A stretch of DNA of 12,332 bases from Armatimonadota bacterium (lineage in GTDB: Bacteria > Armatimonadota > Zipacnadia > Zipacnadales > FEN-943). How positions within the stretch are numbered: position 1 is the stretch's first letter; every line of letters begins with the position of its first letter. The notes beneath the pieces were generated by a model. That model searched no databases. It was not told the DNA's origin and saw only the letters and a list, made by a program, of their open reading frames with translations. The stretch covers positions 1-12,332 of the forward strand of contig JAKORR010000728.1 of assembly GCA_029777735.1 (NCBI GenBank), written 5' to 3'. Below, piece after piece: positions 6,590 to 12,332 of this stretch. The position numbers and the translations under genes are program-made.

Positions 6590-7417
6590 ATGAGACGAAA
6601 AGCGTTGTCGCTACTGGTGCTCGCCCTGGCAGTCGTAGCGGGCTGCACAAGGACGCCGGAGGCGCCGACGAGTAGTCAGTTGTCCTCTAGCTCGATGCGT
6701 GCTTCGTCTAACCCGGAACCAGGCGCTGTACAAGATACTGCGTCGGCCGGCGGGACGACTGCTGCCAGCACAGCAGCCACAGGAGCCTTCGACCCAGCCG
6801 AACTAGCCACCGACGGCTACAAATGCACCTTCTCACAGTCGGCTGACCTCGACAGGGACGGGGTCAAGGAGTACATCCTGGGGTATCAGTTTGAGGCTGC
6901 GGACGACCTGGGCGAGCCCAAGGAAGTGGCCTACGTCACCCTCGCTAAGAAGAGAGGCAGCCAGTGGAGCGAGTGGTTCAGCATCCCAGGTCCGGCCGGT
7001 GAGAAGTACTGTGACAAGAATAGCCTGGTGGCCGCAGCTGACCTCAACAAGGATGGTGTGGTGGAGTTGGTGTTGCGATTCTATGACTTCGGCGTGTCGA
7101 GCCGCCCGGAAAATCTGTATGTATGGCAAGTCAAGAAAGAGGGCCTCGAGTCAGTAGCGGACCAAGAGCCTATCGAGTTGAGCAGCGACGACGCCCTTGG
7201 CGCCGAGGACACGGACTTGGCCTATCCGGGCAAGGAGCTGCTGGTTGTGGTCGCGCAGATGGGCGGCGAAGTCCACTCCGCTCCGCACAAGTACAAGGTG
7301 TTCACTTATGGTTGGACCAAGGGCAAGTACTGGAAGGTGGCTTCCTTCACATTCAACATCAAGTTCACGAGCGCAGAGAAAGCGCTCTATGCCTACACGC
7401 ACGGGACGGACTATTAA
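6590..7417 (+). CDS. Lipoprotein with two DxDxDG calcium-loop-like motifs
   Basis: The 275-residue product starts MRRKALSLLVLALAVVAGC. It is a basic n-region, a hydrophobic core and a lipobox with Cys19, so it should be exported, lipidated and anchored to a membrane. Residues 20-66 are a Ser/Thr/Ala/Pro-rich linker. The rest is globular, with DLDRDGVKE (86-94) and DLNKDGVVE (151-159), both of the D-x-D-x-D-G-x-x-E type found in FG-GAP/VCBS-like and EF-hand-like calcium loops. DTDLAYPGKEL at about 207-217 looks like a degenerate third unit. I recognise no named family. The signal and linker fit a cell-surface protein with a small propeller-like or EF-hand-like domain, but no partner or ligand can be named. 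The ATG has only a distant GGGGG stretch as a ribosome binding site. It lies 74 bases after the ADP-ribosylglycohydrolase-family gene and 47 bases before the URO-D-like gene. Confidence 0.7.
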   Translation: MRRKALSLLVLALAVVAGCTRTPEAPTSSQLSSSSMRASSNPEPGAVQDTASAGGTTAASTAATGAFDPAELATDGYKCTFSQSADLDRDGVKEYILGYQFEAADDLGEPKEVAYVTLAKKRGSQWSEWFSIPGPAGEKYCDKNSLVAAADLNKDGVVELVLRFYDFGVSSRPENLYVWQVKKEGLESVADQEPIELSSDDALGAEDTDLAYPGKELLVVVAQMGGEVHSAPHKYKVFTYGWTKGKYWKVASFTFNIKFTSAEKALYAYTHGTDY

Positions 7418-7449
7418 CGGCTCCGGCAGTTGAGGGCTGGAGAGACGCC

Positions 7450-7457
7450 AAGGAGGT
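7450..7457 (+). promoter_or_regulatory. Ribosome binding site deciding the URO-D-like start
   Basis: AAGGAGGT, a perfect Shine-Dalgarno, lies seven bases before ATG 7465. The frame is open upstream to 7123, inside the lipoprotein gene, but that part is spurious; this site fixes the start. Confidence 0.75.
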
Positions 7458-7464
7458 CCGGCGG

Positions 7465-8553
7465 ATGACGCCACGTGAGCGATTTCTGGGGACGTTGCTG
7501 TATCGTCCCGTCGACCGGCCCTTCCTCAAGGAATGGGGCCCCTGGGAGAGCACGCTGAAGCGGTGGAAGGACGAGGGCCTGGAGGGTGACTGGGCGCCTG
7601 AGTATAACGAGTGCGACCCTGAAGAGGGTGTGCCAGTAAACTTCGGGCCACTCCCCCCGCATGATCATGTCGTCGTGTCGGAGGACGAGGAGACCACCAC
7701 GTACATTGACGAGCGAGGTATCACGCGCCGCGAGTTCAAAGTGGGCCGCGAGACCTCCATGCCCGACTTCGTGGACTATCCCCTCAAGACCCGGCGCGAC
7801 TGGGAAGAGAACATCGCCTGGCGCTACGACCCAGACACACCCGGGCGGTTTCCCGACAACTGGGCGGACTTGGCGAGGCAGTGGGCCGGCCGGGAGGTGC
7901 CGCTGACGGTGAGCGCGTACCCACATCTGGGCATGTTCGGGCCGCTGCGCGACCTGATGGGCCTCGAGAACATGGCGCCACTATTCTACGACGCCCCAGG
8001 CTTCATCCGCGACATTGCGGAACACTGGGGGAACTTCCACTACAGGCTCCTCGAGCGGATCGTCAGCCACGTAGTGCCGGACTGCGTCAACTTCTGGGAG
8101 GATATGGCCTTTCATACAGCGCCGCTAATCTCACCGCGCATGTTCCTGGAGTTCTTCGGCCCGCACTATCGGCGCATTAACGACATGCTGACCGAGGCGG
8201 GAGTGCCAGTGCGCGGCGTGGACAGCGACGGGAACGTGACGCAACTGGTGGAGCCTTTCCTGGAGTGCGGTTTGAACTACCTGTGGCCACTGGAAGTGGC
8301 GGCCCACATGGACGCGCCCACTCTGCGCCGCAAGTACGGCCGACGGCTGCTGATGCACGGCAACATTGACAAACGTGCCATCGCAGCAGGGCCGCCCGCT
8401 ATTGACCGCGAACTCGACGCCAAGATACCCCTGGCCCTCGAGGGAGGATACCTTCCGACGTGCGATCACAGCCTGCCGCCGGATATCTCTTACGCGCACT
8501 TCCAGTATTACTGGCGCCACAAGAAGGAGCTTCTCGGCATATCCGTGGAGTAA
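7465..8553 (+). CDS. Uroporphyrinogen decarboxylase (URO-D) superfamily protein, non-haem type
   Basis: The 362-residue product opens with MTPRERFLGTLLYRPVDRPF, the usual N-terminus of URO-D-like proteins. It continues with SAYPHLGMFGPLRDLMG (150-166), FWEDMAFHTAPLISPRMF (210-227), VDSDGN (252-257), a Pro-Leu-Glu-Val-Ala-Ala stretch, MHGNIDKR (297-304) and GGYLPTCDHSLPPDISY (327-343). These define the TIM-barrel superfamily shared by haem URO-D and corrinoid methyltransferases such as MtaA, MtbA and CmuA. The RQAGR arginine motif of true URO-D is absent from the N-terminal region, so haem synthesis is unlikely. The closing CDHSLPPD could bind metal, but the clear H-x-C...C zinc site of MtaA-type proteins is not obvious. 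No signal peptide; cytoplasmic. Substrate unknown. It lies directly upstream of the glycyl radical enzyme, with no corrinoid protein gene beside it. Confidence 0.85.
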   Translation: MTPRERFLGTLLYRPVDRPFLKEWGPWESTLKRWKDEGLEGDWAPEYNECDPEEGVPVNFGPLPPHDHVVVSEDEETTTYIDERGITRREFKVGRETSMPDFVDYPLKTRRDWEENIAWRYDPDTPGRFPDNWADLARQWAGREVPLTVSAYPHLGMFGPLRDLMGLENMAPLFYDAPGFIRDIAEHWGNFHYRLLERIVSHVVPDCVNFWEDMAFHTAPLISPRMFLEFFGPHYRRINDMLTEAGVPVRGVDSDGNVTQLVEPFLECGLNYLWPLEVAAHMDAPTLRRKYGRRLLMHGNIDKRAIAAGPPAIDRELDAKIPLALEGGYLPTCDHSLPPDISYAHFQYYWRHKKELLGISVE

Positions 8554-8589
8554 GCCGCACGGACCGACTATTCTGGTCGGGCTGCAGGG

Positions 8590-8651
8590 TTGACGGGACG
8601 CTGGCGCTGGCAGAATATGTCCGAGGCAGGTGGGCGACTCGGTTTACCTGC
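8590..8651 (+). promoter_or_regulatory. Possible promoter and leader hairpin before the glycyl radical enzyme gene
   Basis: TTGACG (8590-8595) is followed by weak -10 candidates CAGAAT (8611-8616, preceded by TGG) or GAATAT (8613-8618). Just downstream, GCAGGT (8626-8631) and ACCTGC (8646-8651) form a perfect 6-base stem, extendable by G-U pairs, with a loop of at most 14 bases. A start near 8625 would put this hairpin at the 5' end of the transcript. Suggestive only; the -10 is poor. Confidence 0.25.
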
Positions 8652-8668
8652 ATCACAAAGGACGCATC

Positions 8669-8674
8669 GGAGAG
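8669..8674 (+). promoter_or_regulatory. Ribosome binding site deciding the glycyl radical enzyme start
   Basis: GGAGAG lies eight bases before ATG 8683. The upstream alternatives TTG 8590 and ATG 8617 have no spaced Shine-Dalgarno, so 8683 is preferred. Confidence 0.5.
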
Positions 8675-8682
8675 ACAAGTAC

Positions 8683-11001
8683 ATGCAAGCCGAAGGTACT
8701 GCCACCCACATTACGGCGGTTGACACTCAACAGCGCCCTTCGACCGACCGGATAGCGCGACTGCTCAGCCGCCTGCATAAGCCAGTCGGTACCGGCAGTG
8801 GTACGCCCTATCCTTATGACTGGCAGGAGCCTGGAGCCGAGGCCTGGTGGGCCACGGAGGGACAGCCCCGTAGCCTGCGAGTGGCACAAGTGGAGGCCGA
8901 GACCTGGCGATGCACGCAGCCAACCATCGACGGAGACCACCTGATTCTTGGACAGCCGCGTCCATTGCGAGTCGTGTCCACCTTCTACACGTGCGGCCTG
9001 GTAGTCAACGAGCACAGGGCTACCCAGATCAAGGAGCTGCCCGAGTGTACGCCCGAGTACGCGGCGCTACTCCACCGGATCGTAGACGAGCTGGGTCCGG
9101 AGACCTTCGACGCAATCTTCGCAGCCGAGCTGGCCCGCCGTGGCCTCAAGCGCACCACGCCGGTATACTGGGGCGCCGCGTACCAGGGCCACATGGTCAT
9201 CGATTGGCACCGGGTGATGCGCAACGGGCTGGAGGGACTGGCGTGCTTCGCCAAGGATTGGGCTACGTCTCACACGAATGAAGAGGGGCGAGACCTCGCC
9301 CGTGCGGCTTTGGTTGCGCTGAGGGGTTTGCAGGACTTCATCCGCAGCCATGCAGAAGCGGCGGAGGAAGCCGCACGGGGCGATCAGTTTTCCCAGGAGC
9401 GGCGCGAGGAGCTGAGCAGGCTGGCAGCAATCTGCCGTCACATCGCCACCGAATCGCCGCGCACCTTCTATGAGGCCCTACAGCTTTTCTGGTTCGTGTT
9501 TCTTTACGACGGCTGCGACAACCCGGGGAGATTCGACCAGTATGCCTGGCCCTTCCTGCGCGACGACCTTGCAGCCGGGCGGCTTACGCGCGAGGAGGCG
9601 CTGGAGCTGCTCGAAGACCTTTGGGTGCGCCTAAACGAGGTGCGCGGGTGGAACATGGCCCTGGCCGGACAGACTTCGGATGGGCGCGACGCTACCAACG
9701 AGCTCACGTACCTATGCCTGGAGGTCGCAGAGCGGCTGCGGTTGCCAGCGCCGAACCTGTCGGTGCGAGTTTTTCATGATAGCCCGGACCGGCTGTGGGA
9801 GCGCACGGTCGAGGTGATTGGCCGAGGCATGGGTATGCCAGCGATCTACAACGACGATGTGGTAGTCCCAGCGCTAGAGCGCATGGGGGTGCGCACCGAG
9901 GACGCCCGCGAGTACGCCTTTGGCGGCTGCACGGAGATACAGGTTCCAGGTAAATCAAACCTGGGAGGCGAGGATGCGAACCTGAATCTGGCGAAGGTGC
10001 TAGAATTGGCGCTAAACGATGGCCTGGACCCGATGACAGGGGATAGACTCGGGCCCGCCACGGGGTCTGCCGATACCTTCGAGAGCTTCGAGGACCTATG
10101 GAAGGCCTACGAGAACCAATTGCGGCACGCCACAGCCGAGATGATCGCCGTGTCGAATCTCGGCCAGAGAATCCGCAGCCGCGTGCGGGCCAAGGTCTTT
10201 CGTTCGCTGCTCATCGATGACTGCCTGCCACGGGGGAAAGACCCCGACGGGGGTGGCGCTCTCTATGGGCATGGCGAAGTTATGACGCTTGGGATTGCAG
10301 TGACGGCCGACGCGCTCACGGCCATCAAGCGCCTGGTGTACGACGAGCAGCGTGTGAGCCTAGGCGCACTGGTCACTGCCCTGCACGCGAACTTCGAAGG
10401 GTACGAGCCGCTGCGGCGAAGGCTTCTCAGCCAGCCCAAGTACGGCCAGGGCTCACCCGAGGCCGACGCTATGGCCGCGCGTGTGGCCGCTCACTTCTGG
10501 GAGATGCTCCGGCAGTTCCGCTGTAGCCGCGGTGGGAGCTACGGCGGCGGCGTGATTGTCTTGGGGCGCAATTTGCACTTCGGCGGCCTGCTCGGTGCTT
10601 CGGCCGACGGACGCCTCGCCGGAGCGCCGGTCGAGGACAGCATCGCGCCTCTTGCCGGGCGCGCCACGCGCGGCCCTACGGCGGCTCTAATGGCGGCAGC
10701 CGGTGTGGACCAGACGCTTGGGCCCATGGGCGTACTCTGCAACCTGACGCTGGTCCCCGAGTGTTTCCGTGATGCCCAGGCGCGGGCCAAGGTCGTGGCG
10801 CTGGTGAAGGGGTATTTTGGGCTCGGCGGGCAGCAGGTGCAGATAACCGTGACAAGCGCGGGATTACTGCGGGCAGCGCAACGTGACCCCGAGAGCCACG
10901 CGGACCTGCTGGTGCGCATCGGGGGATACAGCGACTACTTCGTGCGCCTCAGCCCGGACTTGCAGGAGGACATCATCCGCCGCACGGCCTATGGAGTCTG
11001 A
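8683..11001 (+). CDS. Glycyl radical enzyme, PFL/diol-dehydratase superfamily, GCxE type
   Basis: From ATG 8683 the product has 772 residues, a typical length. The thiyl-radical site is AFGGCTEIQVPG (412-423) with Cys416 and Glu418. The glycyl-radical loop is VRIGGYSDYFVRL (744-756), with Gly748 as the expected radical site, followed by the usual LQEDIIRR. Other family markers are NLSVRV (358-363), QPKYGQG (584-590), GGGVIVLGRNLHFGG (621-635), ASADGRLAGAPVEDSIAPL (639-657) and GGQQVQITVTSAGLLRAAQRDP (715-736). Pyruvate formate-lyase has a Cys-Cys pair; the Cys-x-Glu seen here is typical of eliminases such as glycerol or propanediol dehydratase and choline lyase, where Glu is the base. Those characterised enzymes read GCVEP; here it is GCTEI, so the substrate is probably different. 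The protein is oxygen-sensitive once activated and needs a radical-SAM activase, which is not in this window. It follows the URO-D-like gene by 129 bases. Confidence 0.9.
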   Translation: MQAEGTATHITAVDTQQRPSTDRIARLLSRLHKPVGTGSGTPYPYDWQEPGAEAWWATEGQPRSLRVAQVEAETWRCTQPTIDGDHLILGQPRPLRVVSTFYTCGLVVNEHRATQIKELPECTPEYAALLHRIVDELGPETFDAIFAAELARRGLKRTTPVYWGAAYQGHMVIDWHRVMRNGLEGLACFAKDWATSHTNEEGRDLARAALVALRGLQDFIRSHAEAAEEAARGDQFSQERREELSRLAAICRHIATESPRTFYEALQLFWFVFLYDGCDNPGRFDQYAWPFLRDDLAAGRLTREEALELLEDLWVRLNEVRGWNMALAGQTSDGRDATNELTYLCLEVAERLRLPAPNLSVRVFHDSPDRLWERTVEVIGRGMGMPAIYNDDVVVPALERMGVRTEDAREYAFGGCTEIQVPGKSNLGGEDANLNLAKVLELALNDGLDPMTGDRLGPATGSADTFESFEDLWKAYENQLRHATAEMIAVSNLGQRIRSRVRAKVFRSLLIDDCLPRGKDPDGGGALYGHGEVMTLGIAVTADALTAIKRLVYDEQRVSLGALVTALHANFEGYEPLRRRLLSQPKYGQGSPEADAMAARVAAHFWEMLRQFRCSRGGSYGGGVIVLGRNLHFGGLLGASADGRLAGAPVEDSIAPLAGRATRGPTAALMAAAGVDQTLGPMGVLCNLTLVPECFRDAQARAKVVALVKGYFGLGGQQVQITVTSAGLLRAAQRDPESHADLLVRIGGYSDYFVRLSPDLQEDIIRRTAYGV

Positions 11002-11589
11002 ACGCACGGGCCGCGCAGGATCGCAGATGCTTCACTAGGCCGTCAGCCAGCTCAGCCTCCTGCGAGGCGGCCCTCTGAGGCAGTAACCGATGGGCGTTGC
11101 GTTTTCTCACTTTCATCTTCCGGCGGATCCTGCGGCGCTCAGCCGGCCTGGGTAAGTTCTTCGGCCAGCATCCCACGCCCGCGAGACAGAAGGAACTTGA
11201 TTCTTGATTGTGTCCGGCGGCGCGCCTAGGGCTTCTGCGGTCTCGCCGATCGACAGTTCTGCGGAGGGGGCGCTGCTATGGCGTACAGAATCATTCTGCG
11301 TCCCACTGGATTGGACTGGCCAAGTGCCGGTGTGGGGGTTAGGGGAGCGGAAGGAGCCTTAATTGCTCGGCCCAGCACTGATGGACTTGACAAGCGTACG
11401 CCTGAGGATGAACTACTTCGTTCTGCCGAAAACACGATCGGGTCTCGTGGCGCTCTCTGCGGGCGCATCACCTAGACGCACTCTAGCCTTGCGCAGGCCG
11501 CCTGCGGGTTCCGACGGCTGCCGCTCCAGCTATCAGTTGCCCGAGAGGAGGCTCGTCTGGCTGCTCCGGAGGGACCAGAGGGGAGATCC
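11002..11589. other. Convergent intergenic region with no recognised gene
   Basis: About 590 bases lie between the 3' ends of the glycyl radical enzyme and aminotransferase genes. A plus-strand 65-codon frame at 11278-11475 (MAYRIILRPTGLDWPS at its start) is preceded by a good GGAGGGGG site. I see no family resemblance and overlapping frames are equally open, so I do not call it a gene. A short stem GCCTC/GAGGC at 11055-11068 follows the glycyl radical enzyme gene without a T-run. No tRNA or transposase remnant was recognised. Confidence 0.5.
11492..11506. terminator. GC-rich perfect inverted repeat between convergent genes
   Basis: CGCAGGC and GCCTGCG flank a single C, forming a perfect 15-base palindromic hairpin (practical stem about 5 bp, loop 5). 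It lies about 85 bases beyond the aminotransferase stop. It could act as a bidirectional transcription end, but no T-run follows it on either strand, so the terminator call is weak. Confidence 0.25.
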
Positions 11590-12332
11590 CTAAGTGGTCA
11601 AGGCCTCAACGACCTTGTGAATCGCGGCTGCCGTATCTCGCACTTCAGCCTCGGTCCAGCCTTCGTGCAACGGTATCGTTACAAGCTGCTTGAGGGCAAG
11701 TTCCGCCCGAGGGCACAGGCCTTCTCGATACTCCACTGGGGCGCCGTCGCGCTTGAAACAAGTGAAGGGGCAGTGGGACGAACCATAGGTTATCTGCTCC
11801 GCCAGTGATTCGAACAGATATAGTGGCTTGCCAATCCAGTTGCCGCCAGCGGGAATGCCTTCTGCCTGCAGCAGTTCGGCGAAGCGCGCGGGCGTGACAC
11901 CCAGTACCTCACTGTCGACGCGCAGTGGGAAGGACCAGTAGCTGTGCTCACGGTCCTCGAAACGCCGCGGCGGGTATACTCCCGGGACCGTGCCGAGGAT
12001 GTGCACCAGCAGGTCGCCTAGTTCCTGTCGGCCTTTGACAACGCGATCGAGGCTATCGAGCTGGGCACAGAGAATGGCGCCCTGCAGTTCGGTCATGCGG
12101 TAACAGGGCGCAAGGAAGGCGTACCGGAGGCGGTACTTGCGGTCCTCGGTCCAGTCGCAGCCCTTGTCAACAAAGAGCTCCATGCGTTCCCCGTAATCCC
12201 GGCGGTTGGTGATGGTGACGCCGCCGTCGCCACATTGTAGGTGCTTGGAGTCTTGTAGGCTGAAGGCGCCCAAGTCGCCAATGGACCCCACCAGCCGGCC
12301 GCGGTAGTGCGTCAGGTGCGCTTGGGCACAGT
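11590..12332 (-). CDS. DegT/DnrJ/EryC1/StrS family aminotransferase, C-terminal part
   Basis: The gene is cut by the right edge; 247 codons remain, ending with TAG at 11592-11590. The visible protein begins CAQAHLTHYRGRLVGSIGDL and continues with GAFSLQDSKHLQCGDGG. This is the PLP-lysine region of the family, with the Lys of QDSKH as the Schiff-base residue and GDGG following it. Downstream are YRMTELQGAILCAQL, then EHSYWSFPLRV, and near the end IPLHEGWTEAEV, all standard for these fold-type I enzymes. They usually transaminate NDP-keto-sugars or related cyclitols to make amino sugars for surface glycans or secondary metabolites; a few members are dehydratases. The conserved active-site Lys argues for transamination. 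The substrate is unknown. An internal GTG at 12291 is not the true start, because conserved sequence continues upstream of it to the edge. Confidence 0.9.
   Translation of the reverse strand, partial: CAQAHLTHYRGRLVGSIGDLGAFSLQDSKHLQCGDGGVTITNRRDYGERMELFVDKGCDWTEDRKYRLRYAFLAPCYRMTELQGAILCAQLDSLDRVVKGRQELGDLLVHILGTVPGVYPPRRFEDREHSYWSFPLRVDSEVLGVTPARFAELLQAEGIPAGGNWIGKPLYLFESLAEQITYGSSHCPFTCFKRDGAPVEYREGLCPRAELALKQLVTIPLHEGWTEAEVRDTAAAIHKVVEALTT

Noticed and set aside
7123..7464. Upstream extension of the URO-D-like frame into the lipoprotein gene
   Set aside because: It overlaps the lipoprotein gene in another frame with low-complexity Arg/Gly-rich residues, and a perfect ribosome binding site marks ATG 7465 as the start.
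8590..8682. Longer glycyl radical enzyme start at TTG 8590 or ATG 8617
   Set aside because: No spaced Shine-Dalgarno at either, and the added residues do not look like the family N-terminus; ATG 8683 has GGAGAG at eight bases.
11055..11068. Stem GCCTC/GAGGC as terminator of the glycyl radical enzyme gene
   Set aside because: Only five base pairs and no following T-run.
10973..11176. Minus-strand 67-codon very basic frame at the end of the glycyl radical enzyme gene
   Set aside because: Overlaps the conserved C-terminus of that enzyme on the opposite strand and shows no ribosome binding site or known family pattern.

Overview
The window is GC-rich, gene-dense chromosomal DNA with no rRNA, tRNA, CRISPR array or recognisable mobile element. 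The best taxonomic pointer is the prepilin-like protein at 437-1083, with a Gly-Phe-Thr-Leu-Ile-Glu signal, an FPVFARVREK segment and a C-terminal H-X9-DG motif. This protein class is greatly expanded in Armatimonadota, Planctomycetota, Lentisphaerota and related phyla. The FPVFA.xREKxRQ.SC.xN.KQ wording is what I associate most with Armatimonadota. A URO-D-like protein, an ADP-ribosylglycohydrolase-family protein and a TIM-barrel sugar isomerase fit the same kind of polysaccharide-degrading heterotroph. The placement is an inference of moderate strength.

Layout, left to right. (1) 1-182: the tail of a xylose-isomerase-like TIM-barrel protein. (2) 437-1083: a prepilin-type H-X9-DG protein whose frame is broken by one missing base inside the signal helix. 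(3) 1273-4873, minus strand: a compact three-gene unit read right to left. It encodes a DPM1-like GT2 polyprenyl-phosphate hexose synthase, a GT39-like (GT-C) membrane glycosyltransferase and an FAD-dependent amine-oxidase-fold oxidoreductase. The genes overlap, and a good sigma70-type promoter (4934-4963) carries a symmetric inverted repeat. (4) 5211-11001, plus strand: an ADP-ribosylglycohydrolase-family protein, a lipoprotein with two calcium-loop-like DxDxDG motifs, a URO-D-superfamily protein and a glycyl radical enzyme (GRE). (5) 11002-11589: a gene-poor convergent gap with a GC-rich hairpin. (6) 11590-12332, minus strand: the C-terminal part of a DegT/DnrJ/EryC1/StrS aminotransferase running off the window.

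How the genes may work together. In the minus-strand unit the GT2 enzyme would charge a polyprenyl phosphate with a hexose on the cytoplasmic face. The GT-C enzyme would use that lipid-linked sugar outside the membrane, and the oxidoreductase would act on a sugar or lipid intermediate; the last step is a guess. In the plus-strand set the GRE has the complete active-site Cys/Glu pair and glycyl-radical loop, but no radical-SAM activase lies in the window. It sits next to a URO-D-like protein of the non-haem type. This GRE/URO-D-like pairing is the most promising candidate for an undescribed pathway here; its substrate cannot be read from the sequence.
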